Of a stretch of DNA of 11,642 nucleotides, positions 1 to 6,669 are shown piece by piece. The notes under the pieces were generated by a model. It ran no database searches, had not been told where the DNA came from, and was given only the letters and a program-made list of their open reading frames with translations. The position numbers and the translations under genes were made by a program. The stretch is from Bacteroidales bacterium (GTDB lineage Bacteria; Bacteroidota; Bacteroidia; Bacteroidales; VadinHA17), in contig JAITVX010000207.1 in NCBI GenBank assembly GCA_031285575.1, forward strand, positions 1 to 11,642, in the 5' to 3' direction. The number at the start of each line of letters is the position of its first letter. Within the stretch, counting starts at the first letter, position 1.

Positions 1-102
1 CACGACCGAATGCTATCTGTTCCATGCTGTCGATGTTAGTGGATTGTGCCCACAAAGATAGCGACGATCTCACATTTACATCCTCTTTGGCGTCTTAGCA
101 CG

Positions 103-339
103 TCATGAGGGTTTCATCAGTTTCTTCAATTCTGCGGATGTCAGGGATTTGGGAACAATAGACGATGTTATAAACTCGTAGCCAATAAACGGGTCATTGC
201 GCAGTTGCCCGTTGTTGATGGCTATCTTTATGATTCTGCGTAACTGTCCGATTGTATTCATAATCGTTTGGAGGCAAACAATGTGTAAATAATTGTGATT
301 CAGTGAATAAGAAATCGTATTTGAGCAAAAAGCCTGCAC
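103..339 (-). pseudogene. Tyrosine recombinase (integrase) fragment, broken
   Basis: This is a 78-residue open frame. Its centre (LRRIIKIAINNGQLRNDPF, then a short linker and LTSAELKKLM) resembles the end of the SAM-like core-binding domain and the start of the catalytic domain of Bacteroidota tyrosine recombinases. A TGA stops it just where the catalytic domain should begin, so no R-H-R-Y active-site residues are present. Past the stop, another frame reads TNIDSMEQIAFG, which might be a decayed, frameshifted continuation running off the left edge. The arm-binding N-terminus is also missing upstream. I read it as a relic of an integrated element. Similarity was judged by eye only, and the ATG at its 5' end is probably not a real start. 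Confidence 0.5.
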
Positions 340-709
340 ATCACCGGCACTGTCATCAAAACAGGCGGAAATTCTTTTTCTTTCACGGTAGAAGCGTTAT
401 TTGAACAGGGAGTAACCACCTAAACAGGTAACGCATTCGTAACGGAAAGGATTCCCAAATACACAATTTTCTGCTTTTTTACTGCTTGCAACGAGGTGTA
501 TATCGAAGAATTTATCGACAGTAAATTAGATACTTACACCGTTTTATCTGTTTTTGCGGTTTCGGTGCATAGTTTGGCCACGGAACTTTTGCCCAACTGT
601 GCTTTTTGATGCCTTTTCAGCCACCGGACAGGAAGCAATACAAAGCAAAAAAGCGTAGTAAATCAGCAAATTATGTTCATTTTTGCATCTTGGGAAAATG
701 GGTATTGGC
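340..709. other. Region without a convincing gene
   Basis: About 370 bases lie between the recombinase relic and the Nudix gene. No frame shows a recognisable protein. On the plus strand one frame stays open from about 325 to 609 except for a single TAA at 421. Its first part (TGTVIKTGGNSFSFTVEALF) reads like protein, while the later part looks like ordinary AT-rich translation. It may be another decayed gene, but I cannot name it. I see no tRNA, no clear terminator and no attachment-site repeat here. Confidence 0.4.
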
Positions 710-1333
710 TTACAGAAGGTTTTGCGCATTTGCCATGAAAGGATTGAGCACATCCATAAGCGATGGCCAGATGGTATTTTTCATGCTGCCAAACTCGTCG
801 GGCAAAAGCCACAGGACGTTTGTTATTCCTTCTTCGGCCTGCGGTATTGCAGTCATGTCGCCGTCGTATCCCATAAGGAACCAGCTGGTTTTTTTCAGGT
901 GCAAAACACCTTCCGCGGTGTAGGTGTGGAAGGTTGTCCTGAGAGGCTTTATTATGTAGTGCCCCGATAACCCGCATTCTTCAGCAACTTCTCTCATAGC
1001 GCAGCTTTCGGCGTTTTCATCGGGTTCCTTGTGGCCTTTGGGAAGGTCTAACCTGCCTCTTTTTTCAATAAAAAGGTGTCTGCCGCTCGAATGCCTGACG
1101 AAACCTCCTGCTGCCGGTGTTTCGCTGAAATAGATGCGGAATATTTTCCACAGGTGTTTTATGTTGCCGCTGTATATGTTGATGTTTTGTATGGCTGCAC
1201 TGGTCTGGAAACCGGAAATTAAATTATATAATTCGGCAGTGTTGATGAATTTATGGAATAAATCATACTTTTGCAGCCTGTCGGGTTCATCGCTCAGGGT
1301 AATGAACCTGTTGTCGAAATAAATTTTATACAT
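710..1333 (-). CDS. Nudix (NUDIX) hydrolase
   Basis: This 207-residue Nudix hydrolase is expected to cleave a nucleoside diphosphate linked to another group, using a divalent metal. The complete Nudix box lies at residues 100-122: G100, E106, then R114-E115-V116 and E118-E119-x-G121-L122, matching Gx5Ex7REUxEExGU with no substitution. Residues 73-99 (AAGGFVR to RLDLPKG) form the usual strand and loop before the box. Residues 1-70 form an N-terminal extension I do not recognise. The start chosen is the ATG at 1333 (MYKIYF). A longer frame begins at 1402, but it would run into pyrE. The gene is divergent from pyrE with only 6 bases between start codons. The pairing suggests a role in nucleotide metabolism or clean-up, but the substrate cannot be read from the sequence. 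Confidence 0.88.
   Translation of the reverse strand: MYKIYFDNRFITLSDEPDRLQKYDLFHKFINTAELYNLISGFQTSAAIQNINIYSGNIKHLWKIFRIYFSETPAAGGFVRHSSGRHLFIEKRGRLDLPKGHKEPDENAESCAMREVAEECGLSGHYIIKPLRTTFHTYTAEGVLHLKKTSWFLMGYDGDMTAIPQAEEGITNVLWLLPDEFGSMKNTIWPSLMDVLNPFMANAQNLL
1242..1273 (+). promoter_or_regulatory. Candidate promoter for pyrE
   Basis: TACTTTTG at 1266-1273 is a perfect match to the Bacteroidota -7 consensus TAnnTTTG. A TTG at 1242-1244 lies 21 bases upstream as a partial -33 element. The predicted start of transcription is near 1280, giving a leader of about 60 bases before the pyrE ATG at 1340. The whole promoter lies within the 5' part of the Nudix coding region on the opposite strand. 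Confidence 0.5.
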
Positions 1334-1339
1334 AACAGA

Positions 1340-1972
1340 ATGGATAGATTTGCTAAAAAAACCGCCGAATATCTCCTGCAAATTAAGGCAATTAAATTGC
1401 AACCGTCAAATCCTTTTACGTGGGCGTCGGGATGGAAATCGCCCATATATTGCGATAACCGTAAAACGCTCTCGTTTCCCGAGGTCAGAAGCTTTATCAG
1501 TGGCTCTTTTGCCGAACTTATCAGAGAATTATATCCGCAGGCAGAGCTGATTGCAGGAGTGGCTACCGGAGCGATAGCTCACGGTGCGCTTGTTGCCGAT
1601 AAGCTTAACCTGCCTTTTGTGTATGCAAGAGCAGAGGCGAAGGCGCACGGACTGGGCAACCAGATAGAGGGATATTACAGGCCCGGGCAAAAGACGGTAA
1701 TTATTGAAGACCTGATATCAACCGGAGGTAGTAGCCTGAAGGCCTTTAAGGCGTTGAAAGAGTCTGGCTGCGAGCCACTGGGCATGGCAGCTATTTTTAC
1801 CTACGAGTTTAAGGTTGCATCAGACGTATTTGCATCTGAGGGTTGCAGGCTTGATGTTCTCTGCAGATATTCTACACTGCTGGAAACGGCCGCAGAAACC
1901 GGTTACTTAGGCCAGGCCGATGTTGAAACGCTTAAACAGTGGCGGCTTAATCCATCAGCATGGGGGAAATAA
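1340..1972 (+). CDS. pyrE: Orotate phosphoribosyltransferase
   Basis: PyrE joins orotate to PRPP to give orotidine 5'-monophosphate, the fifth step of de novo pyrimidine synthesis, in the cytosol. The product is 210 residues, the normal family length. The PRPP-binding signature is at 120-132 (VIIEDLISTGGSS). The mobile catalytic loop is at 97-111 (R97, E99, K101, H103, E110, G111), preceded by the GVATGAIAHGAL segment at 73-84. The N-terminal hood with ASGWKSPIYCDNR is at 29-41. The ATG at 1340 gives this standard N-terminus; the frame extends upstream to 1271, but that would intrude into the divergent Nudix gene. The next gene begins one base after the stop, so the two are surely co-transcribed. 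Confidence 0.97.
   Translation: MDRFAKKTAEYLLQIKAIKLQPSNPFTWASGWKSPIYCDNRKTLSFPEVRSFISGSFAELIRELYPQAELIAGVATGAIAHGALVADKLNLPFVYARAEAKAHGLGNQIEGYYRPGQKTVIIEDLISTGGSSLKAFKALKESGCEPLGMAAIFTYEFKVASDVFASEGCRLDVLCRYSTLLETAAETGYLGQADVETLKQWRLNPSAWGK
1379..1410 (-). promoter_or_regulatory. Candidate promoter for the Nudix gene
   Basis: On the minus strand, TTTG (1407-1410) is followed after 20 bases by TTAATTTG (1379-1386). This fits the Bacteroidota -33 TTTG and -7 TAnnTTTG pattern with one mismatch in the -7 box and normal spacing. Transcription would start near 1372, about 40 bases before the ATG, with the promoter lying inside the pyrE coding region. It was seen by pattern only, and AT-rich DNA gives chance matches. 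Confidence 0.4.
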
Positions 1973-1973
1973 T

Positions 1974-2405
1974 ATGGCTGTCTTATCAAATTACGAGAGC
2001 CGGCAGGGCAGTCTGAAATGCGGAGTTAACAGGGCGTACGCCTTTATAACCGACTTCAGGAATTTCGGCAGGTTTGCAAACAGCAACAGTATAGCCGACT
2101 GGCAGGCCGACAGAGAATCATGCAGCTTCAATGTAGCCATGCTGGGGAAGGTTGGCGTGAGGCTGGCCGAAAAGGAAGAAACAGGCAAGGTTGTTTATCG
2201 GGGAAATGCGTCTGGCAATATAGATTTTACGGTTACGGTCGGGTTAAGCGGCAATGACACCGAGCCGTCTAAAATCAGCATCAACCTGTCGGCATATCTT
2301 AATCCGGTAATGAAAATGATGGCCGACAAGCCTGTCAGAATGTTTTTGGACTTGCTGATATCGGAGATTGAGAGTTTCGACGGATGGGAAGATATTGAGG
2401 GGTAA
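1974..2405 (+). CDS. SRPBCC (START-like) family protein
   Basis: This 143-residue protein resembles the SRPBCC/polyketide-cyclase-like fold, a small helix-grip domain with a hydrophobic ligand pocket. Supporting features are an opening strand rich in E/S/R (residues 6-17), a helix with AYAFITDFRNFGRF (21-34), alternating strands through residue 110, and a long C-terminal helix (MMADKPVRMFLDLLISEIESF, 115-135). The ATG at 1974 is one base past the pyrE stop, and the upstream GGGGGAAA inside the pyrE end may act as a ribosome-binding site. I recall SRPBCC proteins beside pyrE in other Bacteroidota, so a link with pyrimidine synthesis is possible. No ligand or reaction can be named. Confidence 0.75.
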   Translation: MAVLSNYESRQGSLKCGVNRAYAFITDFRNFGRFANSNSIADWQADRESCSFNVAMLGKVGVRLAEKEETGKVVYRGNASGNIDFTVTVGLSGNDTEPSKISINLSAYLNPVMKMMADKPVRMFLDLLISEIESFDGWEDIEG

Positions 2406-2410
2406 ATAAC

Positions 2411-2418
2411 TACTTTTG
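2411..2418 (+). promoter_or_regulatory. Candidate -7 promoter box for the DUF5063-like gene
   Basis: TACTTTTG, followed by CA, is a perfect TAnnTTTG match in the short gap after the SRPBCC stop and is identical to the box before pyrE. No good TTTG lies at the expected -33 distance. If used, transcription would begin near 2424, about 20 bases before the ATG at 2443, giving the downstream exonuclease and methyltransferase genes a promoter independent of pyrE. Confidence 0.45.
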
Positions 2419-2442
2419 CATGTTGTATTTCATAAAATACTG

Positions 2443-3012
2443 ATGAGAGAGAATCTGAAACCTGTTTATTCGCGAAGCGTTGTCGAGTTTGTGGCTGTTG
2501 CGAATGAATTCTGCAAGTATGTTGAACGTGCAGACGAACTGCAGGGCGGCGATTTGCTTAAAATACTGCAGAGGATATTGCCGATGATGTATATAAAGGC
2601 GTCGCTTCTGCCGGCGGTGCAGCCGTATTTTGACGACGGCAATGAAAAGTTTGTTACCGAAGCCCGGTGGGAGCAGGCAAGAGCACTGCTCTGCAGGAAG
2701 TTTGGCACAGCCGACGATTACATAGAGGTGTTCGACATAAGGGCTGCCGAAGAGGGAAGCGCACTGGTTGCTTCCATTTCCGAAAACATGGCCGATATTT
2801 ATCAGGATATTAAAGACTTCCTTCTGCTTTACCAAACCGGCTCGCAGGAGGTGATGAATGATGCCGTTTGGGAGTGCAGGCTTAACTTCGAGAGCCTGTG
2901 GGGGCAGAAGCTTGTAAACTCGCTGAGGGCAATACACAGTTTCATATATTCGGGCGAAGAGATACAGGCGGTTGAAAAAGAGAAAGACGGCAATGGAAAC
3001 AAGAGAGTATAG
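2443..3012 (+). CDS. DUF5063-like protein of unknown function
   Basis: This 189-residue soluble protein is mostly helical, with no signal peptide, membrane segment or catalytic motif that I recognise. It resembles the Bacteroidota DUF5063 family by overall pattern: N-terminal VYSRSVVEFVAVANEFCKYV, a central WEQARALLCRKFGTADDYIEVFD, an ISENMADIYQDIKDF helix and a C-terminal LNFESLWGQKLVNSLRAIHS. The start chosen is ATGAGAGAG at 2443; a longer frame starts at 2416 inside the promoter box and is less likely. The 3' end overlaps the exonuclease gene by 20 bases, so the two are translationally close and probably act in related processes. No role is assigned. Confidence 0.72.
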   Translation: MRENLKPVYSRSVVEFVAVANEFCKYVERADELQGGDLLKILQRILPMMYIKASLLPAVQPYFDDGNEKFVTEARWEQARALLCRKFGTADDYIEVFDIRAAEEGSALVASISENMADIYQDIKDFLLLYQTGSQEVMNDAVWECRLNFESLWGQKLVNSLRAIHSFIYSGEEIQAVEKEKDGNGNKRV

Positions 3013-3583
3013 CGCCAATATTACGCCTGAGGAGATTGCCGCATACAGCCTTTCGTGGTTTAAGGGCGAAATAGCTGTTGTTGACAGCATGGAAGCCTTC
3101 GAGGCGGCCATGCCGAGGCTTGCCGGCGAGAAGCTGCTTGGCTTCGACACCGAAACGCGGCCGGTGTTTAAGAAAGGCCACCACAACAGTGTATCGCTTG
3201 TTCAGCTTTCAACGGCTACCTTTGCCGTGCTGATAAGGATTAACCGGATTGGCCTGCCGGAAGGCCTGCTGAAAATTCTGTCGGACAGCTCGATTATAAA
3301 GGCCGGTGTGGCGCTGCACGACGATTTGCGCTTCCTGTCGGGAGTCAGGAAGTTTACTCCAGCCGGTTTTATCGACCTGCAACCGTTTGTGAAAAAGTTT
3401 GGTATCGAAAGCTCCGGGCTTAAAAAGCTTGCCGCCATTGTGCTCGGATTCAGAATATCGAAAACACAGCAGGTAACCAACTGGGAAGCAGAACAGCTTA
3501 CCCGGGCGCAGCAGATTTATGCCGCTACCGACGCCTGGGTGTGCCACGAAATATACACTAAACTGATGAAAGAAGCAGGTTAA
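2993..3583 (+). CDS. DEDDy-type 3'-5' exonuclease (RNase D/WRN-like domain)
   Basis: The 196-residue product is a single-domain DnaQ-fold exonuclease that would remove nucleotides from the 3' end of RNA or DNA with two metal ions. Exo I is GFDTETRP with D52 and E54. Exo II is AGVALHDDLRFL with D111 the likely ligand. Exo III is YAATDAW with Y176 and D180, the DEDDy pattern. The KTQQVTNWEAEQLTRAQ stretch before Exo III is characteristic of this WRN/RNase D branch. No HRDC domain is present, unlike RNase D. The start METREYS at 2993 overlaps the upstream gene by 20 bases; an earlier in-frame ATG at 2972 is possible. The rRNA methyltransferase follows after 10 bases, which suggests a role in RNA maturation, but the substrate is not proven. 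Confidence 0.92.
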   Translation: METREYSANITPEEIAAYSLSWFKGEIAVVDSMEAFEAAMPRLAGEKLLGFDTETRPVFKKGHHNSVSLVQLSTATFAVLIRINRIGLPEGLLKILSDSSIIKAGVALHDDLRFLSGVRKFTPAGFIDLQPFVKKFGIESSGLKKLAAIVLGFRISKTQQVTNWEAEQLTRAQQIYAATDAWVCHEIYTKLMKEAG

Positions 3584-3593
3584 AACAAACGCT

Positions 3594-4772
3594 ATGGAAA
3601 GAATAAAGCTGGTTCTTAAATCGGGGAAGGAGAAATCGGTAAAGCGCTTTCATCCATGGATATTTTCGGGAGCCATAAAGGGCATGAGCGGCAATCCGGC
3701 CAACGGAGATATGGTTGATGTTTTCGACAACCACGGCGACTTCCTTGCTTCGGGACACTACAACCGCGGAACAATTGCCGTACGCATCCTGTCGTTTAAC
3801 GAAACGGAAGCAGACGATGATTTTTTCAGCAGGCAAATAAGCAATGCCATAGCCTGCCGCCGCGCGGCGGGGATATCGGTGTCGCCCGACCTCAATGTTT
3901 TCAGGCTTGTGCACGGCGAAGGCGACGGGTTGCCCGGCCTCGTTATCGACTATTACAACGGCGTGGCCGTAATGCAGTGCCATTCCATGGGGTTCTACAA
4001 CATACGCCACCGCATTGCCAATGTAGTTGCAGGCCTGCCCGGCATTAACATAAAGGCGGTGTATGACAAAAGCAGCTCTGCGCTGCACAGCGCCGCAGCA
4101 GACATGAAAGATGAATACCTTGTTGGCCATTCCGAACCGGCAACTGTTACCGAAAACGGATTCAGGTTCAGCATCGACTGGGTTGGCGGGCAGAAAACCG
4201 GCTTTTTCATCGACCAGCGCAACAACCGCAGGCTGCTTGGCGAACTGAGCGCCGGAAAAAAGGTATTGAACATGTTTGGATATACCGGCGGCTTTTCGGT
4301 ATATGCCATGAAAAATGCAGAACTCGTACACACTGTTGACAGTTCGGCTGCGGCAACAGCGCTGGCCGACGAAAACATAAGGCTCAACTATGGCAACGAC
4401 AAACGCCACCAGTCGTTCAGGCACGATGCATTCGACTACCTCAACAGCATCAACGACAAATACGACCTTATAATACTCGACCCTCCCGCATTTGCAAAGC
4501 ACAGCAGCGCCCTCGACAATGCGCTTCAGGGATATAAAAAGCTGAACATGAAAGCCCTCAAAAGCATAAGGGCAGGCGGCATGCTGTTTACATTTTCGTG
4601 CTCGCAGGCGGTTTCGAGAGAAGAATTTCGCAAGTCGGTTTTTGCAGCGGCAGCCAATACCGGACGAAACGTGCGTATAATGTATCAGCTCACGCAGCCA
4701 CCCGACCATCCGGTAAGCATATACCATCCCGAAGGCGAATATCTTAAAGGGCTTGCCGTTCTTGTTGACTGA
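3594..4772 (+). CDS. rlmI: Class I SAM-dependent 23S rRNA cytosine methyltransferase, RlmI family
   Basis: This 392-residue RlmI-family enzyme would place a 5-methyl group on a cytosine of 23S rRNA (C1962 in Escherichia coli) using S-adenosylmethionine. The N-terminal PUA RNA-binding domain spans about residues 1-75 (KSVKRFHPWIFSGAI), followed by the linking region LVHGEGDGLPGLVIDYY (105-121). The Rossmann methyltransferase domain begins near 195 with GQKTGFFIDQRNNR (199-212). Motif I is LNMFGYTGGFSVYA (225-238), motif IV is DLIILDPPAF (291-300), and the catalytic cysteine is probably C336 in FTFSCSQ. Length agrees with E. coli RlmI at about 396. It is the last gene of the pyrE-side group, and the tandem-repeat gap follows. 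Confidence 0.93.
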   Translation: MERIKLVLKSGKEKSVKRFHPWIFSGAIKGMSGNPANGDMVDVFDNHGDFLASGHYNRGTIAVRILSFNETEADDDFFSRQISNAIACRRAAGISVSPDLNVFRLVHGEGDGLPGLVIDYYNGVAVMQCHSMGFYNIRHRIANVVAGLPGINIKAVYDKSSSALHSAAADMKDEYLVGHSEPATVTENGFRFSIDWVGGQKTGFFIDQRNNRRLLGELSAGKKVLNMFGYTGGFSVYAMKNAELVHTVDSSAAATALADENIRLNYGNDKRHQSFRHDAFDYLNSINDKYDLIILDPPAFAKHSSALDNALQGYKKLNMKALKSIRAGGMLFTFSCSQAVSREEFRKSVFAAAANTGRNVRIMYQLTQPPDHPVSIYHPEGEYLKGLAVLVD

Positions 4773-4810
4773 ACTGCAAACCGCCGCAACACCTCCACCG
4801 TTACTTTACA

Positions 4811-4902
4811 CAGCACCGTGTGAGGGTGCCTCACAGCATGCTGTGAGGGTGTATCACAGCATGTGGTGATGGTGTATCACAGCATGCTGTGAAGGTGTAT
4901 CA
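4811..4902. repeat. Four-copy 23-bp tandem repeat with dyad symmetry
   Basis: Four direct copies start at 4811, 4834, 4857 and 4880, each 23 bases, with a core CAGCATGCTGTGAGGGTGTA. They differ at only a few positions; copy 1 is the most diverged, and a fifth copy decays after a few bases. The junctions hold a perfect 16-base palindrome TCACAGCATGCTGTGA at 4831-4846 and 4877-4892, extending to 20 bases in the first case (4829-4848). Within copies, TGTGA and TCACA arms face each other over 7 bases and could form hairpins, for example TGTGAGG-GTG-CCTCACA at 4819-4835. No spacers separate the copies, and 23 is not a multiple of three, so it is neither CRISPR nor coding. Confidence 0.92.
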
Positions 4903-5005
4903 CAACCATGCCTGCAAGCACCGGCGCAGTGGCCGGGCCGCAACTGCAAAGAGGAACAGCGCACTGCCTTTTCAAAATAAATTTCAGAAAAGCAACAATA
5001 TAAAT

Positions 5006-5026
5006 AATGTATATTTTATACATTTG
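5006..5026 (+). promoter_or_regulatory. Candidate guaA promoter -7 box with overlapping inverted repeat
   Basis: TACATTTG at 5019-5026 is a perfect TAnnTTTG box. No TTTG is seen at the expected -33 distance. The inverted repeat AATGTAT-ATTTT-ATACATT (5006-5024) overlaps this box, the geometry of a repressor site, though AT-rich DNA makes such symmetry fairly easy by chance. Predicted transcription start is near 5032, leaving a leader of about 80 bases before guaA. Confidence 0.45.
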
Positions 5027-5114
5027 CGGCATTATTGATGCTGAGCATTCAACAGCCATTGCACAAAGAAGAATTATCTGTATTTAAATCATAATCAATT
5101 TAAACAAAATCAAC

Positions 5115-6644
5115 TTGCAGGAAAAAATTTTCATTCTGGATTTCGGCTCTCAATACACGCAGCTGATAGCCCGACGGGTAAGAGAACTTAATGTTTATTG
5201 CGAAATTTACCCCTTTAATAACTTCCCGGCCCCCGACCCAGGCGTTAAGGGCGTTATTTTATCGGGCAGCCCCTCGTCGGTAAAAGACGCGGCAGCCCCC
5301 GTTCCCGACCTTGCAGCCGTAAAAGGGCACATCCCGGTTCTCGGAATATGCTACGGAGCCCAGCACCTTGTGCACACCCATGGCGGCGAAGTGCAGCCGT
5401 CGGAACACAGAGAATACGGCCGCGCCAACCTTACATTTGTTAAAAGCAGCGACGCCCTCCTTAACGGAGTTGCCGCCGGAACGCAAGTGTGGATGTCGCA
5501 CTCCGACACAATTACAAACATTCCCTGCGGCTATGAAATAATCGGCTCAACCGACAGCGTTGAGGCAGGAGCCTTTAAAATTGACGGCGAAAACACATGG
5601 GGCATCCAGTTTCACCCCGAAGTATATCACACCACCGACGGGCAGAAGATACTCAAAAACTTCGTTGCCGGAATATGCAAATGCAGCCAGGCATGGACAC
5701 CCGAATCGTTTGCCGGCGCCACCATCGCCAGCCTCAGGGAAAGTCTTGGCGGCGACAAAGTAATTCTCGGCCTCTCGGGCGGCGTCGATTCGTCGGTTGT
5801 GGCATTCCTGCTTCACAAAGCCATAGGCAGCAACCTCACCTGCATATTTGTCGATACCGGGCTGTTAAGGAAGAACGAATTTGAAAAAGTAATGGATTCA
5901 TACCTTGGCCTCGGCCTCAACGTTAAGGGCGTTAATGCCGTTGACCGTTTCCTCGGCGAGCTGGAAGGCATAAGCGACCCCGAGAAGAAACGCAAAACCA
6001 TAGGCCGTGTTTTCATTGAAGTATTTGAACAGGAAGCCGGAAAGATAAAAGACGTAAAATGGCTTGCACAAGGCACCATCTATCCCGATGTAATAGAATC
6101 GATGTCCGTAAACGGACCGTCGGCAATGATAAAATCGCATCACAACGTAGGCGGCCTGCCCGAAAAGATGAACCTGAAAGTTGTTGAACCGCTCAGGCCG
6201 CTGTTCAAAGACGAAGTAAGGAAAGTTGGCGCATCGCTTGGCCTGCCCGATTTTATCCTGCAGCGGCACCCGTTCCCCGGCCCCGGCCTTGCAATAAGGC
6301 TACTGGGCGCCATTACCCGCGAAAGGCTCGCAATACTGAAAGAAGCCGACGATATATTTATTGAAGGGCTGAAGAAAAGCCGACTGTACGACAAAGTATG
6401 GCAAGCCGGCGTAATACTCCTTCCCGTGAAAACAGTAGGCGTAATGGGCGACGAACGGACCTATGAAAACGCCGTGGCACTAAGGGCAGTAACATCTACC
6501 GACGCAATGACCGCCGACTGGTCGCACCTGCCCTATGAATTTCTGGGCGGCATATCGAACGAAATCATTAACAAAGTAAAAGGAATCAACCGCGTAGTTT
6601 ACGACATAAGCTCAAAACCACCCTCAACAATTGAATGGGAATAA
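5115..6644 (+). CDS. guaA: GMP synthase (glutamine-hydrolysing)
   Basis: GuaA turns XMP, ATP and glutamine into GMP in the cytosol, the last step of de novo guanine nucleotide synthesis. It has 509 residues, close to the usual 510-525. The class I glutamine amidotransferase domain covers about 1-190, with the nucleophile C79 in LGICYGAQ and H167/E169 in QFHPEVYH. The ATP-pyrophosphatase domain follows with the P-loop LSGGVDSS (220-227). The C-terminal dimerisation domain carries HPFPGPGL (385-392) and ends in the invariant KPPSTIEWE. The start must be TTG at 5115: the frame closes upstream at a TAA (5085-5087) with no ATG between, and the residues right after the TTG match the conserved N-terminus. 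The S41 peptidase gene follows after 25 bases. Confidence 0.97.
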   Translation: MQEKIFILDFGSQYTQLIARRVRELNVYCEIYPFNNFPAPDPGVKGVILSGSPSSVKDAAAPVPDLAAVKGHIPVLGICYGAQHLVHTHGGEVQPSEHREYGRANLTFVKSSDALLNGVAAGTQVWMSHSDTITNIPCGYEIIGSTDSVEAGAFKIDGENTWGIQFHPEVYHTTDGQKILKNFVAGICKCSQAWTPESFAGATIASLRESLGGDKVILGLSGGVDSSVVAFLLHKAIGSNLTCIFVDTGLLRKNEFEKVMDSYLGLGLNVKGVNAVDRFLGELEGISDPEKKRKTIGRVFIEVFEQEAGKIKDVKWLAQGTIYPDVIESMSVNGPSAMIKSHHNVGGLPEKMNLKVVEPLRPLFKDEVRKVGASLGLPDFILQRHPFPGPGLAIRLLGAITRERLAILKEADDIFIEGLKKSRLYDKVWQAGVILLPVKTVGVMGDERTYENAVALRAVTSTDAMTADWSHLPYEFLGGISNEIINKVKGINRVVYDISSKPPSTIEWE

Positions 6645-6669
6645 CACTTACACACATCAAACACAGCGC

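Larger units (their letters stand above)
4773..5114. other. Intergenic region between rlmI and guaA
   Basis: These 342 bases hold no gene. They begin with 38 GC-moderate bases, then the 23-bp tandem repeat array (4811-4902), then a GC-rich stretch with a small imperfect stem (GCAGT 4926-4930 with ACTGC 4943-4947). After that comes an AT-rich guaA promoter region with an inverted repeat over the -7 box. The last 85 bases before guaA are A-rich, as usual for Bacteroidota leaders, and contain ATGCT-G-AGCAT at 5038-5048. I could not recognise any purine riboswitch. Confidence 0.7.

Noticed and set aside
606..970. Plus-strand open frames of about 100 codons over the Nudix gene
   Set aside because: They mostly lie opposite the Nudix coding region and resemble no protein family.
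3558..4727. A 389-codon open frame antisense to rlmI
   Set aside because: It has no recognisable domain, and the sense strand encodes a full RlmI-family protein with all motifs. It arises from codon bias.
4826..4849. Classical CRP binding site
   Set aside because: The facing TGTGA and TCACA arms are spaced 7 bases rather than 6, and the repeated palindrome has the arms in the opposite order. A CRP-family site cannot be claimed from this alone.
4811..4902. Short regular repeats that could be taken for a CRISPR array
   Set aside because: The copies are directly contiguous with no spacers, and no cas genes are nearby.
5027..5114. Purine riboswitch in the guaA leader
   Set aside because: I could not find the conserved pairing and loop sequences of purine or PRPP riboswitches, and the leader is short and A-rich.
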